From assembly GCA_017419065.1 (NCBI GenBank), contig JAFOMB010000212.1, positions 1 to 34,746 of the forward strand: 34,746 nucleotides of DNA. The letters run 5' to 3'. The DNA is from Erysipelotrichaceae bacterium (GTDB lineage: Bacteria; Bacillota_I; Bacilli_A; Erysipelotrichales; Erysipelotrichaceae). The position numbers were made by a program, and so were the translations under genes. Every line of letters starts with the position of its first letter. Position 1 is the first letter of the stretch. A model generated the notes under the pieces. That model worked only from the letters and a program-made list of their open reading frames with translations, was not told where the DNA came from and did not search any database. This document shows, piece after piece, positions 15,454-23,866 of this stretch.

Positions 15454-18400
15454 ATGGAAAAAGTATTTCAATCCATGGATGGGAATACCGCTACCGCCCA
15501 TTGCGCGTATGCGTTCACTGAAGTAGCGTGTATCTATCCGATCACTCCGTCTTCTCCGATGGCTGAAGTTATCGATACCTGGGCAACTGAGGGTAGAAAG
15601 AACATCTTCGGCCAGACGGTCAAGGTTGTGGAAATGCAATCGGAAGGCGGCGCTGCCGGAGCTATCCATGGCGCCTTACAGGGAGGTGCTTTAGCAGCTA
15701 CCTTCACTGCTTCTCAGGGCTTCTTACTGATGATCCCGAACATGTACAAGCTGGCTGGCGAACTCCTGCCGGGTGTTATCCACACATCCGCCAGATCCTT
15801 AGCAGGCAGAGCTCTGTCTATCTTCGGTGACCACCAGGATATCTACTCCGCAAGACAGACGGGCATGTGCATTCTCGCATCCCACTCTGTTCAGGAATGT
15901 ATGGACCTCGCCGGTGTCGCTCACTTAAGCGCCATCAAGGGTTCCTTACCGTTCATCCACTTCTTCGATGGATTCCGTACATCTCACGAGATCCAGAAGA
16001 TCGAAGTCATGGATCAGGAATTCCTCAAGAGCCTCGTTGACATGGAATGTGTCGAGAAGTTCAAAGCCAACGCTCTGAACCCTCATTCCAACCCGGTCGC
16101 CAGAGGCGGTGCGGAAAACGATGACATCTACTTCGCTGCCAGAGAAGCCGCTAACGGCTACTATGACGCAATGCCGGATATCGTCGCCTACTACATGAAG
16201 AAGATCTCCGAACACACCGGAAGAGACTATGCTCCGTTCACATACTACGGTGATCCGGAAGCTGATAAGGTCATCATCGCGATGGGTTCTGTTACAGAGA
16301 CGATCAAGGAAACGATCGATGCTTTACGCGAACAGGGCGAAAAGGTCGGTCTCATCAAGGTCCATCTGTACCGTCCGTTCTCTCTCAAGTATCTCGAAGC
16401 TGTTCTTCCGGCAACTGCCAAGAAGATCGCTGTCCTCGACAGAACGATCGAATCCGGCGCCAGAGAACCGTTATTCTTAGATGTCTGCAACGCTTTACGT
16501 CATCACACAGACCTCACGATCGTCGGCGGCCGTTACGGTTTATCTTCCCGTGACACTGCTCCGAACCAGATCAAGGCTGTCTATGATGAACTGAAGAAGG
16601 ATGCTCCGGCTGAAGAATTCACGATCGGTGTCGATGATGATGTCACACATCTCTCCTTACCAGTCGATCCGGATTTCCATGTATCCGCAGACTACACATC
16701 CTGCCTCTTCTATGGTCTGGGTTCTGATGGTACTGTCGGTGCCAACAAGTCCTCCGTCAAGATCATCGGCGACAATACCGATCAGTATGCGCAGGCTTAC
16801 TTCCAGTACGACTCCAAGAAGGCCGGCGGTGTCACAAGATCTCACCTGAGATTCGGTCCGACACCGATCCGTTCTACTTACTATGTCGATAACGCTGACT
16901 TCATCTCCTGCTCTCTTGATTCCTACTGCTTCAAGTATGATATGATCAAGAACCTGAAGAAGGGCGGTACCTTCTTACTGAATACGACATTCGCTCCGGA
17001 AGAACTCGAACAGCACCTCCCGAACAGAATGCTGGCTCAGTTAGCGAAGAAAGAAGCCAAGTTCTATATCATCGACGCTACCAAGATCTGTGCCGAGATC
17101 GGCATGGGCAGAAGAACCAACACGACTTTACAGTCTGCCTTCTTCGCTCTGAATGAACAGATCATGCCTTATGACAAGGCTCTTGACCTCATGAAGTACA
17201 TGGCTAAGAAGACTTACTCCAGAAAGGGTGAGGATGTCGTCGCCATGAACTACAAGGCCATCGATGCCGGTAAGGCAGGTCTCGTCGAGATCCCGGTCAA
17301 GCCGGAATGGGCTGACCTCGAATACGACGCCAACCTCTTCGAAAAGACTGGCGACGCTTACTTCGACAACCATGTCCAGATGATCAACGCCCTCAACGGC
17401 TATGATCTCCCGGTCTCCAACTTCTTAAAGTACGGATTACCGGACGGCTCCTTACAGCCGAACGTCTCCTTCCGTGAGAAGAGAACGATCGCTGTCCAGG
17501 TCCCTAGATGGAATCCGGAAAACTGTATCCAGTGTAACTTCTGTTCGATGGTATGTCCGCATGCGACGATCCGTCCGGTCTTACTGACTGATGAAGAGAT
17601 CGCTGCTGCGCCGATGGCATTCGAAACGGTCCCGGCTATGGGCAAGGGCGTCGAAGGCATCAAGTTCAGAGTCCAGGTCTCTCCGGCTAACTGTGTCGGA
17701 TGTGGTCTCTGTGCTGCGGAATGTCCAGGGAAGGCCGGCAACAAGGCCCTCACTATGGTCGACATCAACCTCGAACTCGACAAAGAGCCTCTGGCAGACT
17801 ACCTCTTCAAGAAGGTTCCGGCCAAGACTCAGTACTATCCGACAAATACTGTCAAGGGTTCTCAGTTCCTGAAGCCTTACTTCGAAGTTTCCGGTGCGTG
17901 CCCGGGCTGCGGTGAAGCTCCTTACTACAAGCTGGTCTCTCAGCTCTTCGGTAAAGACATGATGGTCGCCAACGCTACTGGCTGCTCCATGATCTACTGC
18001 TCCAGTGCTCCGTCTACACCGTTCGTCAAGGACGAAAACGGCGAAGGTATCGCATGGGCTAACTCCTTATTCGAAGATAACGCTGAATACGGCTTCGGTA
18101 TGGCTGTCGCTCAGAACTACAAGGAAGCAAGGATCCTGTCCATCATGGAACAGAACCTCGATTCCGACTGCGGCGAAGTCTTCAAGAAGTACCTCGAAGC
18201 AGGCAATGACAGAGACGCTCAGAGAGCTCTCAAAGATGAGGTCATCGCAGCTGTCAAGGCTTCTTCCAACGAAGCTGTCAAGGAACTCCTCGACTTCGAA
18301 AGAGACCTCGTCTCCAAGTCTGTCTGGATCGTCGGCGGCGACGGCTGGGCATACGATATCGGCTACGGCGGACTTGACCACGTTCTCGCCAACAATCTGA

Positions 18401-18951
18401 ACGTCAACGTCCTCGTTCTCGATACAGAAGTCTACTCCAACACCGGCGGTCAGTCCTCCAAGTCTTCTCAGGCTGCTTCCATCGCGAAGTTCGCAGCCGG
18501 CGGTAAGGCTACAGCGAAGAAGGACCTCGGTCAGATCGCTATGGCATACGGCCATGTCTATGTCGCTTCCATCGCTATGGGTGCCAACAGACAGCAGACC
18601 ATCAATGCCTTAAGAGAAGCAGAAAGCTACGACGGACCATCTCTCGTCATCGCTTACTCTCCATGTGCCGAACAGGGTATCCGCGGCGGTATGGCTACTC
18701 AGCAGAAGGTCGAAAAGAACGCTGTTGAATGCGGCTATACAGTCCTGTACCGTTTCGATCCGCGCAAGGAGAACCCTCTCACGATCGATTCCAAGGAACC
18801 TGACTGGGATAAGTTCCATGACTTCCTCATGAACGAAAACAGATACAATCAGCTGCCGAAGATCAGAGGCGCAGAAGTTGCCGAAGAACTCTTCGCCAAG
18901 ACGAAGTCTGATGCCCAGAGACGTTACAACCGCTTAAAGGCGATGCTGTAA
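15454..18951 (+). CDS. nifJ: Pyruvate:ferredoxin (flavodoxin) oxidoreductase
   Basis: Oxidises pyruvate to acetyl-CoA and CO2 while reducing ferredoxin, the central step of anaerobic fermentation. The 1165-residue single-chain enzyme has its pyruvate-binding domains in the N-terminal half (YPITPSSPMAE near residue 28). A two-cluster ferredoxin domain carries Cys691/694/697/701 and Cys747/750/753/757. The C-terminal TPP domain has Cys816, Cys819, Cys844 and Cys1071 for the proximal cluster, plus GDGWAYDIGYGGLDHVL for thiamine diphosphate and Mg. Codon choice is strongly biased (mainly gaa, aag and atc), consistent with high expression. It has its own promoter and terminator. An upstream out-of-frame ATG at 15449 is not the start. 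Confidence 0.97.
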   Translation: MEKVFQSMDGNTATAHCAYAFTEVACIYPITPSSPMAEVIDTWATEGRKNIFGQTVKVVEMQSEGGAAGAIHGALQGGALAATFTASQGFLLMIPNMYKLAGELLPGVIHTSARSLAGRALSIFGDHQDIYSARQTGMCILASHSVQECMDLAGVAHLSAIKGSLPFIHFFDGFRTSHEIQKIEVMDQEFLKSLVDMECVEKFKANALNPHSNPVARGGAENDDIYFAAREAANGYYDAMPDIVAYYMKKISEHTGRDYAPFTYYGDPEADKVIIAMGSVTETIKETIDALREQGEKVGLIKVHLYRPFSLKYLEAVLPATAKKIAVLDRTIESGAREPLFLDVCNALRHHTDLTIVGGRYGLSSRDTAPNQIKAVYDELKKDAPAEEFTIGVDDDVTHLSLPVDPDFHVSADYTSCLFYGLGSDGTVGANKSSVKIIGDNTDQYAQAYFQYDSKKAGGVTRSHLRFGPTPIRSTYYVDNADFISCSLDSYCFKYDMIKNLKKGGTFLLNTTFAPEELEQHLPNRMLAQLAKKEAKFYIIDATKICAEIGMGRRTNTTLQSAFFALNEQIMPYDKALDLMKYMAKKTYSRKGEDVVAMNYKAIDAGKAGLVEIPVKPEWADLEYDANLFEKTGDAYFDNHVQMINALNGYDLPVSNFLKYGLPDGSLQPNVSFREKRTIAVQVPRWNPENCIQCNFCSMVCPHATIRPVLLTDEEIAAAPMAFETVPAMGKGVEGIKFRVQVSPANCVGCGLCAAECPGKAGNKALTMVDINLELDKEPLADYLFKKVPAKTQYYPTNTVKGSQFLKPYFEVSGACPGCGEAPYYKLVSQLFGKDMMVANATGCSMIYCSSAPSTPFVKDENGEGIAWANSLFEDNAEYGFGMAVAQNYKEARILSIMEQNLDSDCGEVFKKYLEAGNDRDAQRALKDEVIAAVKASSNEAVKELLDFERDLVSKSVWIVGGDGWAYDIGYGGLDHVLANNLNVNVLVLDTEVYSNTGGQSSKSSQAASIAKFAAGGKATAKKDLGQIAMAYGHVYVASIAMGANRQQTINALREAESYDGPSLVIAYSPCAEQGIRGGMATQQKVEKNAVECGYTVLYRFDPRKENPLTIDSKEPDWDKFHDFLMNENRYNQLPKIRGAEVAEELFAKTKSDAQRRYNRLKAML

Positions 18952-18976
18952 TCGTTCCTCCAATCAAAAACATTTG

Positions 18977-19004
18977 AAGACCGGTCCAGAAGACCGGTCT
19001 TTTT
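18977..19004 (+). terminator. Intrinsic terminator of nifJ
   Basis: A perfect GC-rich 10-base stem AAGACCGGTC (18977-18986) / GACCGGTCTT (18992-19001) with a CAGAA loop and a T run. Confidence 0.88.
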
Positions 19005-19024
19005 CTATTTCCGGTGTATAAGTG

Positions 19025-19058
19025 TTGACGGAAAGGGAAAGCTGTGAAACAATATAAT
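19025..19058 (+). promoter_or_regulatory. Putative rex-adhE promoter
   Basis: TATAAT at 19053-19058 is a perfect -10. The only good -35-like box, TTGACG at 19025-19030, is 22 bases away, longer than optimal. The spacing suggests either a weak or activated promoter, or a different -10. Confidence 0.4.
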
Positions 19059-19089
19059 CGGTAAAAAGATACCGATAAAAGAATACCGA
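19057..19089 (+). promoter_or_regulatory. Inverted repeat at the rex transcription start
   Basis: ATCGGTA (19057-19063) and TACCGAT (19070-19076) form a perfect 7-base inverted repeat with a 6-base spacer, overlapping the end of the -10 box. A third TACCGA follows at 19084-19089. It could be an operator or a 5' hairpin near the rex start codon at 19093. Confidence 0.4.
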
Positions 19090-19092
19090 ACT

Positions 19093-19740
19093 ATGGAAAA
19101 CAAGAAGAAAGCAACTGCCAGACAGATGGAGAGATATCCGCTGTACCTGGCCTATCTCAAAAAGCTTCAGAGCAGGGGAGTCTCCATCGTGACATCTCCT
19201 TCTTTGGCGAAGATCTTTCATTCTTCCGAGGAACAGGTCCGCAAGGATCTGCATCTGATCTCCCGTTCTTCCGGGAAACCGGGAAGCGGCAGGAACGTCC
19301 ATGAACTCATTGAAGATATCGAGGACTTCCTCGGTTATCATCATCAGAAGTACGCTATCGTCTGCGGTGTCGGAAATCTCGGTTCTGCCTTTATGGGATA
19401 TACAGGCTTCTCAAAAGCCGGTATAGAAGTCCTGGGAGGCTTTGATATCGACAAGTCCAAGACCGGGACCTTCGTCAGAGGAAAGAGAGTCTTCTCCATG
19501 AAGAAACTCCAGACCATCGTAAAGGATTCCGATATCCGCATCGCCATTCTCACCACACCTGTTGAAGCAGCTCAGGAGTGTGCCGACCAGCTGGTCGCAG
19601 CCGGTATCCGTGCCATCCTGAACTTCGCTCCGACTCATCTACAGGTCCCGGAAGACATCAATGTCCTCAACGTGGACTTAGCCGCCACATTATCTGTGTT
19701 AGCCCAGAACATCATAGAAAAGGAGAGCGAATATGAGTAA
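19093..19740 (+). CDS. rex: Redox-sensing transcriptional repressor Rex
   Basis: Rex binds DNA when NAD+ is high and is released by NADH, which derepresses fermentation genes. The 215-residue protein has an N-terminal winged helix (RYPLYLAYLKKLQSRGVSIVTSPSLAKIFHSSEEQVRKDL, about residues 14-53). A Rossmann domain follows with VCGVGNLGSAFMGY (about 92-105) and the swapped C-terminal helix. The usual QVRKDL recognition-helix motif is intact. It overlaps adhE by 8 bases, which ties repressor synthesis to a likely target. Confidence 0.95.
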   Translation: MENKKKATARQMERYPLYLAYLKKLQSRGVSIVTSPSLAKIFHSSEEQVRKDLHLISRSSGKPGSGRNVHELIEDIEDFLGYHHQKYAIVCGVGNLGSAFMGYTGFSKAGIEVLGGFDIDKSKTGTFVRGKRVFSMKKLQTIVKDSDIRIAILTTPVEAAQECADQLVAAGIRAILNFAPTHLQVPEDINVLNVDLAATLSVLAQNIIEKESEYE

Positions 19741-22348
19741 GGACAACCCTGTCAGCATCACCCCGCAGGAAGAGGTGAACACCCTGGTCGAAAATGCCCT
19801 GAAGGCATTGGAGGCTTTTGAAGACTACGACCAGGAGAAGATCGACTACATCGTCGCGAAATGTTCCGTAGCAGGTCTTGATCATCACGGCACCCTGGCG
19901 AAACTTGCCGTCGATGAGACCAAGAGAGGCGTCTTTGAAGACAAAGCTACCAAGAACCTGTTTGCCTGCGAGTATGTCGTCAACAACATGCGCTATCTCA
20001 AGACGGTAGGCGTCATCTCCGAAGATCCGGTCACCGGTATCACAGAGATCGCTTCCCCGGTCGGTGTCATCGCCGGTATCACGCCGGTCACCAACCCGAC
20101 ATCTACAGCGCTGTTCAAATCTCTGATCTGTTTAAAGACGAGAAATCCGATCATTTTCGCCTTCCATCCGAATGCCCAGGAATCTTCCAAGGCCGCTGCC
20201 AAAGTCATGTATGACGCGGCTATCGCAGCCGGAGCGCCGGAGCACTGCATCCAGTGGATCGAACATCCGAGCATGGATGCGACCAGCGCCCTGATGAACC
20301 ATCCGGGTGTCTCTACCATCCTGGCCACCGGCGGCAACGCCATGGTCAAGGCAGCCTACAGCTGCGGCAAGCCGGCTATGGGTGTCGGCGCCGGAAACGT
20401 TCCTGCCTATATGCATAAGGACTGCAACGTCGAACAGGCTGTCAATGACATCGTCTTATCCAAGTCTTTTGACAACGGCATGATCTGCGCTTCGGAACAG
20501 GCCGTCATCATCGATGAGGACATCTATGATGAAGCTCTTGGATTCTTCAGGAGATTCCGTGCCTATGTCGCCAATAAGAAAGAAAAGAAACTCCTCGAGA
20601 AGTTCATGTTCGGAGTCTCCAGGAAAGAAGACTATCCGAATGGCAGACTCAACCCGGCTGTCGCCGGCAAGTCCGTCCAGTGGATCGCCGAACAGTCCGG
20701 CTTCAGTGTTCCGGAAGATGCCTCCATCATCCTGGTACCGTGTGAGGAAGTCGGCGTCAATGAACCGATGAGCCGTGAAAAGCTCTCCCCGGTCCTGGCT
20801 TTATTCAAGGTCAAAGATGAGAAAGAAGGCTTCGAAAGAGCCCGTCAGATGGTTGAATTCAACGGTCTGGGCCACTCGGCTGCGATACATTGCCACGACC
20901 AGGAACTCGCAGACGCCTTCGGCAAGGAAGTCAAGGCCATGCGTATCATCTGGAATTCCCCGTCATCCTTCGGCGGTATCGGCAACGTCTATAACTCCTT
21001 CTTACCGTCTCTGACACTGGGCTGCGGCAGCTATGGCCACAACTCGATCGGCGGCAATGTTTCCGCTGTCAACCTTCTGAATATCAAGAAAGTAGGAAAG
21101 AGGAGAAATACGATGCAATGGTTCAAAGTTCCGCAGAAGATCTACTTCGAGAGAAACTGCATCCAGTATCTCTCGACCTGCCGTGATATCAATAAAGCCT
21201 TTATCGTCACTGACCGAGGCATGGTCGATTTAGGCTTCGTCAACCGCATCACCGATCAGCTCAACAACCGGCGTTATCCTGTTCAGATCCAGCTGTTCTG
21301 CGATGTCGAACCGGATCCGGATATCGAGACTGTCAGAAGGGGTGTCCAGCTCATGGAAGCCTTCAGGCCGGATACGATCATCGCCTTAGGCGGCGGCTCC
21401 TGTATGGATGCGGCCAAGGGCATGTGGATCTTCTATGAACATCCGGAAGTCAACTTCGACGATCTGAAGCAGAAGTTCATGGATATCCGGAAACGTGCCT
21501 TCAAGTATCCGGAACTGGGCAGAAAGTCCAAGCTCATCTGCATCCCGACGACATCGGGTACGGGTTCGGAAGTTACCCCGTTCGCCGTCATCTCCGATAA
21601 GGCCAACAACAAGAAGTATCCGCTCACCGACTACTCCTTAACACCGACAGTAGCTCTGGTCGATCCGGAATTCACGACGAACCTCCCGGCCAAGGCCACA
21701 GCCATGACCGGTATGGATGTCCTGACCCATGCGATCGAGGCCTATGTCTCCGTCATGGCTTCCGATTATACCGATGGATTAGCCTTGAAAGCTATCCAGC
21801 TCGTCTTCGAGTATCTGCCAAGAGCCGTCAAGAACGGCAAGAAGGATCTCGAAGCGAGAGAGAAGATGCACAATGCGGCGACGATCGCCGGTATGGCCTT
21901 CGCCAATGCCTTCTTAGGTATGACGCACTCCCTGGCCCACAAGGTCGGTGCCGAGTTCCATACCGTTCACGGCTATACCTGCGGTATCCTCTTACCGCAT
22001 GTCATCCGCTACAACGGCACGGTCCCGACAAAACTCTCTGTCTGGCCGAAGTACAACACCTACTGTGCTGACAAGAAGTATCTCGAGATCGCAAGACTCG
22101 TCGGCTTAAAGGCTGATACACCGGAAGAGGGAACGAAGGTCCTTGCGGAAGCTGTCCTGGATCTCATGAGAGAAGTCGGACTGGATCCGAACTTCGAAGC
22201 CTGCGGCATCAGTGAGGAAGAGTGGAACAGCAAGCTCGACCGTATCGCCGTCCTGGCCTACGAAGATCAGTGTTCTCCGGCCAACCCGCGTGTCCCGATG
22301 GTCGAAGACATGGTGGAGATGCTGAAGACAGCCTACAGAGGAAACTAA
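19733..22348 (+). CDS. adhE: Bifunctional acetaldehyde-CoA / alcohol dehydrogenase
   Basis: Reduces acetyl-CoA to acetaldehyde and then ethanol, using two NADH and forming spirosomes in its family. The 871-residue length is typical. The N-terminal aldehyde dehydrogenase half (about 1-440) has the catalytic Cys252 in NGMICASEQ and the NAD motif GVGAGNVPAY. The C-terminal iron-dependent alcohol dehydrogenase half (about 455-871) has GGGSCMDAAKGM, PTTSGTGSEVTPFAVI, the metal ligands in GMDVLTHAIEAYVS, and HSLAHKVGAEFHTVHG. The start lies within rex, with AAAGGAG upstream. It is followed by a terminator shared with a convergent gene. Confidence 0.97.
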   Translation: MSKDNPVSITPQEEVNTLVENALKALEAFEDYDQEKIDYIVAKCSVAGLDHHGTLAKLAVDETKRGVFEDKATKNLFACEYVVNNMRYLKTVGVISEDPVTGITEIASPVGVIAGITPVTNPTSTALFKSLICLKTRNPIIFAFHPNAQESSKAAAKVMYDAAIAAGAPEHCIQWIEHPSMDATSALMNHPGVSTILATGGNAMVKAAYSCGKPAMGVGAGNVPAYMHKDCNVEQAVNDIVLSKSFDNGMICASEQAVIIDEDIYDEALGFFRRFRAYVANKKEKKLLEKFMFGVSRKEDYPNGRLNPAVAGKSVQWIAEQSGFSVPEDASIILVPCEEVGVNEPMSREKLSPVLALFKVKDEKEGFERARQMVEFNGLGHSAAIHCHDQELADAFGKEVKAMRIIWNSPSSFGGIGNVYNSFLPSLTLGCGSYGHNSIGGNVSAVNLLNIKKVGKRRNTMQWFKVPQKIYFERNCIQYLSTCRDINKAFIVTDRGMVDLGFVNRITDQLNNRRYPVQIQLFCDVEPDPDIETVRRGVQLMEAFRPDTIIALGGGSCMDAAKGMWIFYEHPEVNFDDLKQKFMDIRKRAFKYPELGRKSKLICIPTTSGTGSEVTPFAVISDKANNKKYPLTDYSLTPTVALVDPEFTTNLPAKATAMTGMDVLTHAIEAYVSVMASDYTDGLALKAIQLVFEYLPRAVKNGKKDLEAREKMHNAATIAGMAFANAFLGMTHSLAHKVGAEFHTVHGYTCGILLPHVIRYNGTVPTKLSVWPKYNTYCADKKYLEIARLVGLKADTPEEGTKVLAEAVLDLMREVGLDPNFEACGISEEEWNSKLDRIAVLAYEDQCSPANPRVPMVEDMVEMLKTAYRGN

Positions 22349-22370
22349 GCACACTCAAGGAATATAAAGA

Positions 22371-22399
22371 AAGACATCGGTTGATCCGATGTCTTTTTT
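22371..22399. terminator. Terminator between convergent adhE and nucleoside phosphorylase
   Basis: A perfect stem AAGACATCGG (22371-22380) / CCGATGTCTT (22386-22395) is followed by a six-T run on the plus strand. The A-rich left flank gives a T-rich tail on the minus strand, so it can serve both genes. Confidence 0.85.
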
Positions 22400-22436
22400 C
22401 TTACTGCTGGAAAGATCAGACAGCTGAGATGAATCT

Positions 22437-23180
22437 CTACTGATGATGTCTTTGATCGTAGCGGTAGAGAGCTTCCAGAGCCGTTTCGATTTCCCGCTTC
22501 TCGCCGATGGCTGATAAGTTAGCACCGTCCACATAATCACCGATGGATTCCGAAGTATCCTGACCATACAGAACGACATTGTTCAGTATGGAAGCGGTTT
22601 TGGCACCACGGATCCTTCCGATGGTAAACAGAGCCGCGGATTCGAAATCTGATCCCAGTACTCCTAAAGAAGACCAGTATTTCTCTTCTTCGGCGTTGGT
22701 ATCGTGGTAGAAAGTCTCATGCGACTGGATGATACCGACGTGATAGTCATAGCCGAAGTCCTTTGCACAGTCCTGTAAGAGCTGCAGGAGTTCGCTGTCC
22801 GGTACAGCAGGATAGCGCAGATCGACATAGGTCCTGGAAACTCCGTCATCTCTGACGGCACCGGAGCCGAATAAGAGATCTCCCAGTTTGATATCTTTCT
22901 GTAAAGCACCGCAGGAGCCGATGCGGATCATGCATTCGACACCGATATGACGCAGTTCTTCTACGGCTAAGGAACAGGAAGATCCTCCGACACCGGTCGA
23001 GATGGCGATGACCGGGACACCTTTATACGTTCCTTTGATAGAGCGGAATTCCCGGTTGTATTCCAGTTCTTCGACGTTTTCAAGGAAGGGAATGATGCGG
23101 TCGATCCTGGCAGGATCTCCCGGCATGATGGCGTATTTCGCATTCACAGATGCATCCAGCTGGATGTGAGCTTCTTTCAT
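22437..23180 (-). CDS. Nucleoside phosphorylase (uridine phosphorylase-like)
   Basis: Cleaves nucleosides with phosphate to free base and ribose-1-phosphate in salvage. The 247-residue protein belongs to the PNP/UDP phosphorylase family 1: IMPGDPARIDRI (phosphate site, about residues 18-29), ISTGVGGSSCSLAVEEL (about 60-76), RIGSCGALQ, AVRDDGVSRTY and the ribose-binding DFESAALF near residue 182. The overall pattern is nearest to uridine phosphorylase. However, the Gln-x-Arg pair that recognises uracil in the E. coli enzyme is not evident in the ETFYHDTNAEEEKY segment, so the base specificity is open. A GGAGG site precedes the start. It is convergent to adhE and divergent from the metal-binding protein gene. 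Confidence 0.85.
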   Translation of the reverse strand: MKEAHIQLDASVNAKYAIMPGDPARIDRIIPFLENVEELEYNREFRSIKGTYKGVPVIAISTGVGGSSCSLAVEELRHIGVECMIRIGSCGALQKDIKLGDLLFGSGAVRDDGVSRTYVDLRYPAVPDSELLQLLQDCAKDFGYDYHVGIIQSHETFYHDTNAEEEKYWSSLGVLGSDFESAALFTIGRIRGAKTASILNNVVLYGQDTSESIGDYVDGANLSAIGEKREIETALEALYRYDQRHHQ

Positions 23181-23205
23181 GATATTCCTCCGTTATCCTA
23201 CTACC

Positions 23206-23214
23206 ATGATAACA
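23206..23214 (-). promoter_or_regulatory. Putative promoter of the nucleoside phosphorylase gene
   Basis: Read on the minus strand this is TG-T-TATCAT, an extended -10 element about 25 bases before the start codon. No -35 is convincing. Confidence 0.35.
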
Positions 23215-23224
23215 CTTCTGTCTC

Positions 23225-23253
23225 TTGAAAAGAGAAGGGGAAGAGACTAGAAT
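23225..23253 (+). promoter_or_regulatory. Promoter of the heavy-metal-associated domain gene
   Basis: TTGAAA (23225-23230), a 17-base spacer and TAGAAT (23248-23253) form a good housekeeping-type promoter, 24 bases before the start codon. A GGAGG site follows at 23264-23268. Confidence 0.65.
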
Positions 23254-23277
23254 ATCGATGTAAGGAGGAACTAACAT

Positions 23278-23526
23278 ATGATCAAGACGACAGTAAAGAT
23301 AGACGGCATGTCCTGCGGGATGTGTGAAAGTCATGTGAACGATACGATACGGAATCACTTTCCGGTGAAAAAGGTGAATTCCAGCTATAAGAAGGGCATT
23401 GCAGAGATCCTCTCGGAAGAAGGGGTCTCAGAGGAAAAACTGAAGGAAGCCCTCGATCCTACGGGATACAGGGTTCTCTCGGTAAGCAATGAAGAGTATA
23501 AGAAGAAAGGGCTGTTCGGATTCTAG
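23278..23526 (+). CDS. Heavy-metal-associated (HMA) domain protein
   Basis: An 82-residue single-domain protein with the ferredoxin-like HMA fold. The metal-binding loop GMSCGMCESHV (about residues 10-20) carries the Cys-x-x-Cys pair that binds Cu(I) or similar thiophilic metals in CopZ-type chaperones. The C-terminus ends in a short KKKGLFGF tail. It has its own promoter and terminator and no P-type ATPase next door. It sits immediately before the iron-uptake genes, so its true metal and partner are unclear. Confidence 0.85.
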   Translation: MIKTTVKIDGMSCGMCESHVNDTIRNHFPVKKVNSSYKKGIAEILSEEGVSEEKLKEALDPTGYRVLSVSNEEYKKKGLFGF

Positions 23527-23542
23527 ATCCGGACAGTTTTTT
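23512..23542 (+). terminator. Terminator enclosing the HMA gene stop codon
   Basis: Stem CTGTTCGGAT (23512-23521) / ATCCGGACAG (23527-23536), with one wobble, has the TAG stop in its 5-base loop. A six-T run follows. Confidence 0.85.
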
Positions 23543-23563
23543 ATATGTTAGATAAAACAAATA

Positions 23564-23593
23564 TTAGTTGACACTAACGTTAGTTTAAACTAA
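23564..23593 (+). promoter_or_regulatory. Two tandem palindromic operators before feoA
   Basis: TTAGTTGACACTAA (23564-23577) and TTAGTTTAAACTAA (23580-23593) are two TTAGT-N4-ACTAA sites with centres 16 bases apart. The second is a perfect 14-base palindrome. The junction between them (ACTAACGTTAGT) is itself a 12-base palindrome. The half-site resembles the TTAG/CTAA arms of DtxR-type metalloregulator sites. They cover both boxes of the feo promoter. Confidence 0.65.
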
Positions 23594-23596
23594 TAT
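23568..23596 (+). promoter_or_regulatory. feo operon promoter
   Basis: Consensus TTGACA (23568-23573), a 17-base spacer, and TAATAT (23591-23596). The -35 lies inside the first palindrome, and the -10 begins inside the second palindrome and runs 3 bases past it. Confidence 0.65.
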
Positions 23597-23602
23597 AGAT
23601 TT

Positions 23603-23618
23603 GTTAGAAGAGTCTAAC
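23603..23618 (+). repeat. Small inverted repeat in the feo leader
   Basis: GTTAGA (23603-23608) and TCTAAC (23613-23618) flank a 4-base loop just before the feoA ribosome-binding site. It could be a third, shifted regulator half-site pair or a hairpin in the mRNA leader. Confidence 0.4.
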
Positions 23619-23640
23619 TTTTAGAAAGGAAGTTGAAATC

Positions 23641-23853
23641 ATGATGCCATTATCGTTTGCGGAAGCAGGAGAGGAAATGACGATACAGAGTATCGGAGGA
23701 AGACCGGATGTCCGACAGCACCTGGAGACCCTCGGTTTTGTGCCGGGCAGCAAGGTGACGGTCGTCTCGTCGATCAACGGGAATCTCATCGTCAATGTCA
23801 AGGATACGCGTGTCGCTGTCGATAAGTCGCTGGCGAACAAGATCATGATTTAA
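23641..23853 (+). CDS. feoA: FeoA family protein (first copy)
   Basis: A 70-residue SH3-like FeoA domain thought to support the ferrous iron transporter FeoB. Typical motifs are TIQSIGG, RQHLETLGFVPGSKVTVVSSINGNLIVNVKDTRVAVDKSLANKI. The first of two adjacent ATG codons (23641, 23644) is used; AAAGGAAG lies about 10 bases upstream. It is the first gene of a four-gene iron-uptake unit, 13 bases before the second feoA. Confidence 0.9.
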   Translation: MMPLSFAEAGEEMTIQSIGGRPDVRQHLETLGFVPGSKVTVVSSINGNLIVNVKDTRVAVDKSLANKIMI

Positions 23854-23866
23854 AAAGGGGGAACAG

